DNA of 6,473 nt from Bacteroidetes bacterium UBA6491 (GTDB lineage: Bacteria; Bacteroidota; Bacteroidia; NS11-12g; UBA9320), in the NCBI GenBank assembly GCA_002436505.1, contig DJML01000034.1:1-6473 (forward strand). The letters run 5' to 3'. Positions 1 to 6,473 of this stretch are shown here, in pieces; the first letter of the stretch is position 1; every line of letters begins with the position of its first letter. The notes beneath the pieces are model-generated. The model did not search any database. It saw nothing but the letters and a program-made list of their open reading frames with translations, and was not told the origin of the DNA. Made by a program: the position numbers and the translations under genes.

Positions 1-1175
1 AATCCGTTAAGTCCCTGATAGGTATTTACCTTGCCACTGAACAATTTAGAAGATCTGACAATAAACGTGTCATCTGCTGTGATCAAAGGAGTGGTAAACA
101 TTTTACCTTTCCCCTGGATCACATTGTTCCGGTCAAACCAGAATGTAGTATCGTCAAGATGTGTCAATGCAAATAGGTCAACAGTGCCGTTTCCGCATCT
201 TTCAACATCCTTAACATTTGGCTTTTGCAAGGTATCCAGGTAGATGATCTCTGCGAAAGCGGTGTCATTAAAGTGAACTGCGTCCTGAAGATGAGCAGTC
301 ACAAGTTCAATGGTATAATTGTATCCCGGCCTGAATTTATATTTTGCGTCTGCTGAATACGATATCGATTGGCCTTTTGCAATCGATTTTATGGTATCCA
401 GGACAACCGTGTCTTTCAGAGGGTAACTAATTTTAAGTTTTACCGGTGTCAGATTTACGTCCGAAGTGCCAAAATTCTGAACCACAAATGAGATATCTAC
501 AACATCGTCATTACAGAATACCGTGCGGTTCAGAGGATCAGGAAGAACACGAACATCAAATTTAGCTTTCGTGTAGATCTCTATATTATCTATGGCCAGA
601 TACCCCTGGGTAAGTGCATTGTTCGTAGTTTGCCAATTGAAGGCAAATTGACCTTTTCCTTTAACGGCAGAACCTGGGAAAACCTGAATTTCAATATGCG
701 ACGTTAATTCAGCACCTGATCTGTCTTCCCATATTCTTGACCAGGGAGTTGAAGCATTGGGGCGCCAAAGAACAGCAAATACCGGAGAACGCAGACGCAT
801 GAAATGGTAGTCAAAGGCGAGTGTCCAGTCTTTGGTAGTGTCAAGATTCACAAAAGGTGTGATCAGGTAAGTGTCTTCATAAAATCCATCGCCATTGGAT
901 GCACCCTGAACCCCACCATTGTACACATCAAAAAAGGCGCAATTTCCCTGAATGGACGGAGCGAAAACATATTTAGTGTTGTTAAAGAAGAAACTGTCAA
1001 ATTTTGCATTACCCGATACAAGGTCGTATGACCAGCCCGAAGGAGGAGACGACCCTTTCGCAGAAGAAAAATCCTCGTAAAGCACCCTGCTTTGAGCGGC
1101 AACATTTAGTGCTAAAAAACACAAAATGCTATATATTAGCGACTTACGAAAAATATGGGTATGCTTTGTATACAC
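1..1175 (-). CDS. Exported multi-domain surface protein, N-terminal part (choice-of-anchor-J-like / CARDB-like / Ig-like), cut by left edge
   Basis: I translated this frame by hand: it is open without a stop from a GTG at 1175-1173 to the left edge, giving 391 residues plus a partial codon. No in-frame ATG lies between the upstream stop (TAG at 1196-1194) and the mature region, so GTG is the best start. Residues 1-28 form a signal peptide: basic n-region (KHTHIFRK), hydrophobic core LIYSILCFLALNVA and likely cleavage after AAQ; Cys19 lacks a lipobox. Residues about 30-203 resemble a choice-of-anchor J / cleaved-adhesin / MAM-like jelly roll, with VLYEDFSS near the start, DTYLITPFVNL in the middle and the closing strand GYLAIDNIEIYTK. 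Residues about 206-315 look like a CARDB-type beta sandwich (VVDISFVVQNFGTSDV). From about 318 an Ig-like domain begins (VERCGNGTVDLFAL), a motif common in Bacteroidota secreted proteins. The role is probably adhesion or surface binding (inferred). A T9SS sorting domain would be expected beyond the edge but is not visible. The gene lies 169 nt downstream of ffh. Confidence 0.82.
   Translation of the reverse strand, partial: MYTKHTHIFRKSLIYSILCFLALNVAAQSRVLYEDFSSAKGSSPPSGWSYDLVSGNAKFDSFFFNNTKYVFAPSIQGNCAFFDVYNGGVQGASNGDGFYEDTYLITPFVNLDTTKDWTLAFDYHFMRLRSPVFAVLWRPNASTPWSRIWEDRSGAELTSHIEIQVFPGSAVKGKGQFAFNWQTTNNALTQGYLAIDNIEIYTKAKFDVRVLPDPLNRTVFCNDDVVDISFVVQNFGTSDVNLTPVKLKISYPLKDTVVLDTIKSIAKGQSISYSADAKYKFRPGYNYTIELVTAHLQDAVHFNDTAFAEIIYLDTLQKPNVKDVERCGNGTVDLFALTHLDDTTFWFDRNNVIQGKGKMFTTPLITADDTFIVRSSKLFSGKVNTYQGLNG
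1091..1175 (-). other. Sec signal peptide of the left-edge gene
   Basis: The first 28 codons encode a basic n-region, a 14-residue hydrophobic core and an N-V-A-A-Q end followed by S-R-V. This fits signal peptidase I cleavage after Gln28 or nearby. The cysteine in the core (residue 19) is preceded by S-I-L, which does not fit a lipobox, so a lipoprotein is unlikely. The peptide also supports the GTG start, because any later start would remove the charged n-region. Confidence 0.8.
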
Positions 1176-1291
1176 TACACCTAAATTAAAGTACTAATAT
1201 ATATATTGTTGGAAGAAAGAAAGTCGGGGTTACGTAAAGATTACACGCAGGCATCATTTAGCAGCTGCAGAACACACACCTTTCATTTGTT

Positions 1292-1324
1292 AAAAGAGAG
1301 CTGAGTACTATGGGTAAACTCAAC
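1292..1324 (-). terminator. Candidate weak intrinsic terminator downstream of ffh
   Basis: On the minus strand, 21 nt after the ffh stop, GTTGAGT (1324-1318) can pair with ACTCAGC (1306-1300). The stem is 7 bp with one G-U pair and an 11-nt loop, and is followed by TCTCTTTT (1299-1292). The interrupted U-tract and short stem make it a weak candidate. If it works, the downstream gene at 1-1175 has its own promoter in 1176-1291, where I found no convincing one. Confidence 0.35.
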
Positions 1325-1344
1325 GAATATTTTCTTTATTCCGC

Positions 1345-2676
1345 TTACCTGCGGAAAGGCATGTTTGGCATTCTTGCGCCACGGCCGCCTTTGGCTTTAT
1401 TGAAGGAACGCATCATTTTTCGCATCTCATCGAACTGTTTCATAAGCTTGTTCACTTCAGCAATAGAGGTACCGCTTCCTTCCGCAATTCTTCTCCTTCT
1501 TGACCCATTCATAAGCTCAGGATTTGCTCTTTCCTGTGGGGTCATGGATTGAATGACGGCTTCAACAGATTTAAATGATTCGTCAGAAATATCCATGTCT
1601 TTCACCGCTTTTCCCACGCCAGGGATCATACCCATCAGATCTTTGAGGTTACCCATTTTCTTGATCTGCTGAAGTTGTTTATAGAAATCATCAAAGTCGA
1701 ACTGGTTCTTACTCAGTTTTCTTCGAAGTTTTTCTGCTTCAACCTCATCGAAGGTCGTTTGTGCTTTCTCGACAAGAGAAACGATGTCGCCCATCCCCAG
1801 GATCCGGTTAGCCATCCTGTCCGGATGGAAAACACTTAACGCATCCATTTTTTCTCCGTTGCTCACAAACTTTATCGGTTTGTGCACAACCGTTTTTATA
1901 GAAAGTGCGGCACCGCCTCGGGTATCGCCATCAAGTTTCGTAAGGACGACTCCGCTGAAATCAAGTCTTTCGTTGAATGCTTTTGCTGTATTTACTGCAT
2001 CCTGACCAGTCATAGAGTCTACGACGAACAATATTTCATTCGGGGATACCGCCTTTTTGATATCGGCGATCTCCTGCATCATCTCTTCATCAACACTCAA
2101 TCGTCCGGCCGTATCAACGATCACGATATTGTTTTGATTTGCCTTCGCATGTTTAATGGCATTTTTGGCAATATCGACAGGGTTTTTATTACCTTCTTCA
2201 GTAAAAACAGGAACGTTGACCTGCTCTCCAAGTACTTTCAGCTGGTCGATGGCAGCCGGACGGTAAACGTCACCTGCAACCAGCAGTGGATTTCTTCCCT
2301 TGCTTTTCAGGTAATTTGCAAGTTTGCCTGAGAAAGTCGTTTTACCAGAACCTTGCAATCCTGCGATAAGGATGACAGCAGGGCTCCCAGACGTATTGAT
2401 ATCTTCGGTGTCTCCTCCCAGCAGGTCCCTCAGCTCATCATTTACGATCTTTACCATCAACTGTGCCGGAGAAACACTTGTAAGCACGTTCTGCCCAAGC
2501 GCCTTTTCCTTTACCCGATTCGTAAAATCCTTTGCTATAGAATAACTGACGTCAGCATCAATCAGCGCCCGGCGTATTTCTTTTACGGTCTCAGCGACAT
2601 TGATCTCTGATATTTTGCCTTCTCCTTTAAGCGTCTTGAACGCTCTCTCCAACTTGCCTGATAAATTTTCAAACAT
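1345..2676 (-). CDS. ffh: Signal recognition particle protein Ffh (SRP54 homologue), complete
   Basis: This is the GTPase subunit of the signal recognition particle. It binds signal sequences of nascent inner-membrane and exported proteins, assembles with 4.5S/6S SRP RNA, and docks ribosomes to FtsY at the membrane. The 443-residue length is normal for the family. The N domain (about 1-90) starts MFENLSGKLERAF and carries ALIDADV at 37-43, a variant of the usual ALLEADV. The G domain (about 98-300) has every expected motif: P-loop GLQGSGKTT at 106-114, DVYRPAAIDQL at 136-146, DTAGR at 188-192, TKLDGD at 246-251 followed by the RGG of the family at 253-255, and SNGEKMDAL at 272-280. The methionine-rich M domain (about 325-443) has the RNA-binding helix SRRRRIAEGSGT at 392-403. 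The tail is short and basic (KAKGGRGARMPNMPFRR). The ATG at 2676 gives the standard Ffh N-terminus; the leader is A-rich with no Shine-Dalgarno sequence, as usual in Bacteroidota. No frameshift or missing catalytic residue is seen. The upstream terminator suggests a separate transcript. Confidence 0.98.
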   Translation of the reverse strand: MFENLSGKLERAFKTLKGEGKISEINVAETVKEIRRALIDADVSYSIAKDFTNRVKEKALGQNVLTSVSPAQLMVKIVNDELRDLLGGDTEDINTSGSPAVILIAGLQGSGKTTFSGKLANYLKSKGRNPLLVAGDVYRPAAIDQLKVLGEQVNVPVFTEEGNKNPVDIAKNAIKHAKANQNNIVIVDTAGRLSVDEEMMQEIADIKKAVSPNEILFVVDSMTGQDAVNTAKAFNERLDFSGVVLTKLDGDTRGGAALSIKTVVHKPIKFVSNGEKMDALSVFHPDRMANRILGMGDIVSLVEKAQTTFDEVEAEKLRRKLSKNQFDFDDFYKQLQQIKKMGNLKDLMGMIPGVGKAVKDMDISDESFKSVEAVIQSMTPQERANPELMNGSRRRRIAEGSGTSIAEVNKLMKQFDEMRKMMRSFNKAKGGRGARMPNMPFRR

Positions 2677-2693
2677 GCAACTTTAATTTGCCG

Positions 2694-2701
2694 CAAAGTT
2701 A
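2694..2701 (-). promoter_or_regulatory. Candidate Bacteroidota -7 element upstream of ffh
   Basis: Read on the minus strand this is TAACTTTG, an exact match to the Bacteroidota primary-sigma -7 consensus TAnnTTTG. It ends 17 nt before the ffh ATG, so the leader would be short. No TTTG -33 element lies at the expected 19-20 nt upstream, which lowers confidence. Its position between the terminator at 2787-2822 and ffh is what an independent ffh promoter would require. Confidence 0.4.
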
Positions 2702-2786
2702 AGGATTTGGTTGTTGTTTAGCAGGTTTAGTCTGAACTTTCCAATCCTCTGAACTATAAGTGAAATCTTTCGCAGGTGAAGTTCAT

Positions 2787-2822
2787 AAAAAAATGCGCAA
2801 ACAGGTAAACCCATTTGCGCAT
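2787..2822 (-). terminator. Intrinsic terminator of the giant T9SS cargo gene
   Basis: On the minus strand, 26 nt past the stop codon, ATGCGCAAA (2822-2814) pairs perfectly with TTTGCGCAT (2801-2793). The stem is 9 bp with a 12-nt loop. Seven T residues follow at once (2793-2787, the first shared with the stem end). The plus-strand side has no matching T-run, so termination should be one-directional, for transcription arriving from the right. This separates the giant gene from ffh. Confidence 0.85.
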
Positions 2823-2848
2823 ATACTACAAAACTACAGTGATTAAAT

Positions 2849-5800
2849 TTATCTATACAGCAGCACTTCTCCTTGTTTTCGGTGAAGCGTGCCTTCTACA
2901 CCCATTATATTTAGCATATACATATATACTCCGGCAGGTGCCTCTTTTCCCATATAGGTCCCATCCCATCCTTCATCAAGGTTGCTTGTCTGGAATACCA
3001 GCTGACCCCAGCGGTTGTAAATGTTGAAAGTATAATCCCTGAATGTATTGTCGTTCCAGTCTTTCACAAAATGAGCAACAGGTTTGAATGTTTCGTTTAG
3101 GTTGTTTCCGTTAGGTGTAAAAGCATTTGGCACATGTACCAGCGACTCCCCGACCGTACAGGTAATATTGGACATCGAAGTATCTTTTACAATCCCTGCA
3201 GATACAGCAAGGACCCTGTAGCAATACGAATCGTGGACCTCAGGATGATAGTCAGCATCGATATAGGATGTGTTATTGCCATCGACAACTGCAAGATCGG
3301 TAAAGCCGGCATTTCCCCTGAATTGAATAATGTATTTTTCTACGCCCTCTTCCCATTTTAAATATGGAGTCCAGTTCAGTACGGATGCTGATCCTGCATA
3401 CGTACCGCCTAACAAAATAGAAGTACCCGGGAGACCAACAGGTGTTTCCACTCCGCAATGATCCACTTCAAGGACTTCATATAAATATGATCTATTGTCA
3501 ATATCGACATTATAGTCTGTATAGTGGGTGCCTGACAGTTCAAGTTCACTTAATACATTGGCATTATCGACCGGATCACGTTTGCGAAGAATGAATTTTT
3601 CCAATGCAGGGTTCCCGCTGGATCTCCAGTTGATCTCCACCGTGCTGTTTTCGTTATTGACAGTCACAAGACGGATGTCACTTGGTATCCTGTTTTTAAT
3701 ATAAAGTGCTTCTTTGGCAACAGTATTTGATCTGCTTACCAGCTTGGCCTTGTACGCCAGGATGTAGTATGTATATTCTCCCCTGCAAAGTTTTTCATCA
3801 CGATAGGTTAAGACATCTGAATTCAGTGCCGCTATTCGTTTGAAACCATTTCCTGAAGAACGGTATATCTCATAGACATCAACGTCTCCCCATCCCATGT
3901 AAGCCGTCCATGTTAATGTATTCACGAATGGCTCTGTATTATCTACCGTTAACCAAACAGGGCAATGAACGCTTTGAGGATCTCCTTCAAGATCGCATAC
4001 ATCAATATACGATGCATGGTAGCAATGCAATGCAGTGGTGGTAAGATTGTCGTGGAAAAGTTCTGTGCCTTTTCCGTAAGACAAACCAATAGGATCCGTT
4101 TTATCATCACGGTACAGATGCGATGAAATGATACGCATGGATGTCAAAGCTTTCCATTGCACTTCAATGTTCCCCTCAGGGGTGAATGAAACAAAATCGA
4201 TCTTTCCTTTCTCTATTGAATTTTCGTCATTAAGGGTGATATTCCGAATTGCAGATGCAGAACATCCATTGGAATTCTCTACGTTCACGTTGATCATTTT
4301 AATTCCGGTACTGGAATAGGTCCAGGCCGGCGTTTCTGCGGTTGACGTGTCGAACATGGTCGTTTCGTCCCCGAATACCCAGTCAAACCTGACCAGTGAT
4401 GTATTTGCCCGGTCATTGACCCCCATTTGTATGGTTTGATTAAGGCAGAGCGTATTATCGAATATTATCTCCACATCTGGTCTAGCAAAACCGATCACTT
4501 CCTTTTCATAAATTGAAGTACAGCCAATGTCATTGCTAACTTCAAGACGAAGGTCTGAAACGCCATCCATTGAGATCATTTTCGCGCCGATAGTATTGTC
4601 AGATATCAGGGAAGCATTCAGATACCAGTTGTAAGCAGAACCTTCTTCATTCAATTCTCTGAATTCAAGTTTGAAAGGGACGCAACCTGTGCTATCAGAC
4701 AACTGAACGTTCAGGGCCGGGCTACGGTACACTGTGACCGGCCTACTTGCTTCAAGAATCTCAACACAACCCAGTGAATCAACGGCGTAAAGTGACGGAA
4801 TAAAGACATCCTTGTCTGCCGATGAGAACGTGCGGTAAGTATGCGGGCCAAAGTTCAATGAATCAAGAGAAGAGCCGTCCCCATAGTTCAGGTAATAATA
4901 CTTGATATTGGTGCTTTTGTTAACGAATTTCACCTCCAAAGGGCTGCACCCTTCGTTGGTCAGGAGTTCAAAGTCAGGTACCGGACCTACAACTTTAACT
5001 TTATCTGTCACTGTAACGGTATCACTGCAACCATAGGAACTCTTTGAGATAAGCGTCACATCATATCCGTTCTTCCACCCGGAATTTCGCGTATAGATAT
5101 TAGCAACATTTTTGTTGGTTGTTGAAATGACAGTGCCATCTCCAAAGTCCCAGAAGAAAGAGTCTGCTCCGGTAGAAGTCGCTGCAAATTGCGCGTATGC
5201 AGGAGCACAGTACAATTGAGAGTCAACGGTCTCGAACGAAGAGATCACCTTCAGTGAATTAAATTCTTTATCAAATGTATCGTTACAAACGCCATATTTA
5301 TCAGCTATCAGACGAATGGTAAAAACACCAGGTTGGGCAGGTTGAATCTGAACATTGTTGTCATCATCCTGCACTAAATTCAGGTTAAAGCCCGAAGGTA
5401 TAACCTCCCAACGGAGGTCTGAAGGTCTTAATGAGGATAATTGGATCAGGCCGGCAACATCATTGACGCACAAAATATCTTTATCTGCAGAAAATTCAGC
5501 CTTAACACCAACAACGACATCTTCACTCGTAGTTATGTATGAGCATCCGGCGCTATTCGTTACTTCCAGCTTAACCTGATAGATCCCGGGGCCAGTAAAA
5601 GTTATCCGGGTGGCAGAGGCATTGGGTTTATCAAATATCACTTCAGTGCCGAAATCCGAGAACCAGCGGTAAGATAACCCGGTGCCTGGATAAGAAGCAT
5701 GAAGGTCATAGATCAGTGCCGCAGAAGCTTCAGTAACAAAATTATCACATCCGTTCACTGAATCCAGATCTATCTCTACACGGACACCATTGATTTTCAA

Positions 5801-6473
5801 TACGCGATCCCTGACCACAGAATCAACACAACCGCCATCAATGGAAGCTTTATAGATGATATCATATTCACCAGGCTCGCTGATCTTAAAGTTTACCTTT
5901 CCACCGCTCTTTTTGATCTCCGATCCGTTGGCTGAGTTTGGTACAATAAACCACTCATGTAAAAAATCAGCCTCTTCCGGTGTTGAATTTGCAGAAAGTT
6001 TAATTAATTCTCCCTCACAAAGCACTGAATCTACAATGTTAAAATCCAGATCAGGGGCCACTATCTCGATGTAGTCGCTTAAACGAATGGTATCAATACA
6101 ACCGATGCCGTTTCCCGCATAAAGTTTCACATCATATTTTCCCAACGCGTTATAAGAAAAAGTAGACTTCGCCCCTTTGGCCGTTCCAATGACTGTTCTG
6201 TCATCCGTATCAAACCATTCCCATCGGAAGGTATCTGATGACATATAGGAACTTTTGTCCGTTTTAGACTTGAAATTAATGTCCTGGCCTATGCAGGCGA
6301 TCCTTGGTTCAGCAATAAAATCAGGACGAATCGAATCAACCTTTATGTACCCTCTTTTCTTAAATGTTGCCTTGCATCCGTTGGCATTGGTCACGGTAAG
6401 CTGAAGATCAAAGATCCCCCAGCTGGTCGTAAAAGAATCAGAAGGATTGTCAGACTCGAATACACTGTTACCG
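2849..6473 (-). CDS. Giant T9SS type B cargo protein with PKD/Ig-like and FN3-like repeats, 5' end cut by right edge
   Basis: The frame is open from the right edge to TAA at 2851-2849, giving 1207 visible residues. The codon at 6394-6392 is GTG, but it sits inside a PKD domain (FDLQLTVTNANGC spans it), so it is not the start; the true start and signal peptide lie outside. Visible residues 1-45 are the end of one PKD-like unit. Residues about 46-747 hold eight more units. Three keep the PKD core clearly (WDFGDGT at 441-447, NYGDGS at 529-534, WVFGDE at 698-703); the rest are degenerate. Residues about 748-1111 form four FN3-like units. Residues about 1112-1207 are the type B sorting domain (HVPNAFTPNG, YNRWGQLVF, GWDGTYMGK, GVYMYML, GEVLLYR). 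By family knowledge such proteins are exported by Sec, then by T9SS, and anchored at or released from the cell surface. No catalytic domain is visible. An adhesive or structural role is inferred; an enzyme or adhesin head could lie upstream of the window. Confidence 0.95.
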   Translation of the reverse strand, partial: GNSVFESDNPSDSFTTSWGIFDLQLTVTNANGCKATFKKRGYIKVDSIRPDFIAEPRIACIGQDINFKSKTDKSSYMSSDTFRWEWFDTDDRTVIGTAKGAKSTFSYNALGKYDVKLYAGNGIGCIDTIRLSDYIEIVAPDLDFNIVDSVLCEGELIKLSANSTPEEADFLHEWFIVPNSANGSEIKKSGGKVNFKISEPGEYDIIYKASIDGGCVDSVVRDRVLKINGVRVEIDLDSVNGCDNFVTEASAALIYDLHASYPGTGLSYRWFSDFGTEVIFDKPNASATRITFTGPGIYQVKLEVTNSAGCSYITTSEDVVVGVKAEFSADKDILCVNDVAGLIQLSSLRPSDLRWEVIPSGFNLNLVQDDDNNVQIQPAQPGVFTIRLIADKYGVCNDTFDKEFNSLKVISSFETVDSQLYCAPAYAQFAATSTGADSFFWDFGDGTVISTTNKNVANIYTRNSGWKNGYDVTLISKSSYGCSDTVTVTDKVKVVGPVPDFELLTNEGCSPLEVKFVNKSTNIKYYYLNYGDGSSLDSLNFGPHTYRTFSSADKDVFIPSLYAVDSLGCVEILEASRPVTVYRSPALNVQLSDSTGCVPFKLEFRELNEEGSAYNWYLNASLISDNTIGAKMISMDGVSDLRLEVSNDIGCTSIYEKEVIGFARPDVEIIFDNTLCLNQTIQMGVNDRANTSLVRFDWVFGDETTMFDTSTAETPAWTYSSTGIKMINVNVENSNGCSASAIRNITLNDENSIEKGKIDFVSFTPEGNIEVQWKALTSMRIISSHLYRDDKTDPIGLSYGKGTELFHDNLTTTALHCYHASYIDVCDLEGDPQSVHCPVWLTVDNTEPFVNTLTWTAYMGWGDVDVYEIYRSSGNGFKRIAALNSDVLTYRDEKLCRGEYTYYILAYKAKLVSRSNTVAKEALYIKNRIPSDIRLVTVNNENSTVEINWRSSGNPALEKFILRKRDPVDNANVLSELELSGTHYTDYNVDIDNRSYLYEVLEVDHCGVETPVGLPGTSILLGGTYAGSASVLNWTPYLKWEEGVEKYIIQFRGNAGFTDLAVVDGNNTSYIDADYHPEVHDSYCYRVLAVSAGIVKDTSMSNITCTVGESLVHVPNAFTPNGNNLNETFKPVAHFVKDWNDNTFRDYTFNIYNRWGQLVFQTSNLDEGWDGTYMGKEAPAGVYMYMLNIMGVEGTLHRKQGEVLLYR
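2852..3139 (-). other. T9SS type B C-terminal sorting domain (gliding-motility-associated CTD)
   Basis: The last 96 residues of the giant protein match the well-known CHU_C / gliding-motility-associated CTD family (TIGR04131 / PF13585 type). In order they show VPNAFTPNGNNLNETF, then YTFNIYNRWGQLVFQT, then GWDGTYMGKEAPAGVYMYML, ending GEVLLYR just before the stop. This signal directs passage through the T9SS translocon after Sec export. In this family, unlike type A domains, the CTD is often handled with PorP/SprF-like partners; no such partner gene is in the window. Confidence 0.95.
3140..4234 (-). repeat. Four FN3-like units arranged A-B-A'-B'
   Basis: Between the PKD array and the sorting domain lie four beta-sandwich units of about 84-96 residues, at visible residues about 748-843, 844-927, 928-1022 and 1023-1111. 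Each has a central Trp strand and a late Tyr-rich strand typical of FN3-like folds. Units 2 and 4 match each other best: LTWTAYMGWG / LNWTPYLKWE, then GFKRIAALNS / GFTDLAVVDG, then TYRD / SYID, and near the end RSNTV / MSNIT. Units 1 and 3 share the IEVQW / VEINW strand and a following Arg-Asp turn (LYRDD / LRKRD). The boundaries are judged by eye. Confidence 0.7.
4235..6473 (-). repeat. Array of PKD/Ig-like units, each with one cysteine pair
   Basis: One partial and eight full units of about 79-94 residues run in tandem. Each full unit has exactly two cysteines: one near the start (patterns such as VLCEGE, YCAP, GCSP, GCVP, LCLNQ) and one near the end, usually in a G-C pair within the strand that follows L-V/E-V-x-N. 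Visible cysteine positions are 60/125, 152/215, 242/310, 335/396, 422/482, 509/569, 597/651 and 676/737. Distances within units are 54-68 residues, and between units 25-28. The PKD fold and paired disulfides are inferred; the sequence identity between units is low. Confidence 0.8.

Noticed and set aside
863..1105. An ATG-started 80-codon minus-strand frame at the position of the left-edge gene's start.
   Set aside because: It is in a different frame from the signal-peptide-bearing frame and shows no domain; the GTG-started frame covers it with recognisable domains.
1196..1207. 12-nt self-complementary AATATATATATT just upstream of the left-edge gene.
   Set aside because: Simple alternating AT sequence; no sign of an operator, and low complexity makes the symmetry uninformative.
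1339..1356. Hairpin TTCCGC / GCGGAA with the ffh stop codon in its loop.
   Set aside because: A 6-bp stem followed by an A-rich, not T-rich, tract on the minus strand; it does not look like a terminator and may be chance.
1882..2331. A 149-codon open frame on the plus strand opposite ffh.
   Set aside because: It lies wholly antisense to the conserved G domain of ffh, has no recognisable domain, and is explained by codon bias of the real gene. Other plus-strand open frames in the window are the same kind of shadow.
2677..2848. Possible SRP RNA gene near ffh.
   Set aside because: No GGAA-tetraloop helix or conserved asymmetric-loop motif of SRP RNA is seen here or in 1176-1344, on either strand.
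6392..6394. GTG as the start of the giant protein.
   Set aside because: The frame stays open to the right edge, and the upstream residues (WGIFDLQLTV) complete a PKD strand with those after the GTG. It is an internal valine.
1..6473. Mobile element, CRISPR array, tRNA or defence system.
   Set aside because: No transposase, integrase, direct-repeat array, cloverleaf or nuclease/effector domain was found; the only repeats are protein-domain repeats with diverged DNA.

Overview
The window looks like an ordinary chromosomal segment from a member of the Bacteroidota. The two clearest signs are a C-terminal type B sorting domain of the type IX secretion system (T9SS; gliding-motility-associated CTD) and a Bacteroidota-style Ffh protein. 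Moderate GC content, A/T-rich leaders without a clear Shine-Dalgarno sequence, and one exact match to the Bacteroidota -7 element (TAnnTTTG) agree with this. I cannot name a genus; a lineage in or near Chitinophagales or Cytophagales is a guess.

Everything coding is on the minus strand, so transcription runs from high to low coordinates. From right to left: (1) 2849-6473, the 3' part of a giant secreted protein whose 5' end lies beyond the right edge. It shows 1207 residues: about eight and a half PKD/Ig-like units, four fibronectin-III-like units and a T9SS type B sorting domain. (2) 2677-2848, an intergenic gap with a strong intrinsic terminator for the giant gene and a candidate ffh promoter element. 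(3) 1345-2676, a complete ffh gene (443 aa) for the SRP GTPase. (4) 1176-1344, a second gap with a weak terminator-like hairpin after ffh and an AT-rich leader. (5) 1-1175, the 5' part of a second exported protein that starts at GTG. It has a signal peptide, a choice-of-anchor-J-like jelly roll, a CARDB-like sandwich and the start of an Ig-like domain, and it runs off the left edge.

The two outer genes encode multi-domain surface or extracellular proteins. Ffh is a housekeeping targeting factor that sits between them and is probably transcribed independently of the giant gene. Exported proteins of this kind cross the inner membrane by Sec before T9SS exports them, but nothing here shows that Ffh is functionally tied to its neighbours; the arrangement is most simply chance. 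I see no mobile element, CRISPR array, tRNA, rRNA, defence system or clearly new system. The most notable structures are the very regular cysteine pairing in the PKD-like array and an apparent A-B-A-B super-repeat in the FN3-like segment.
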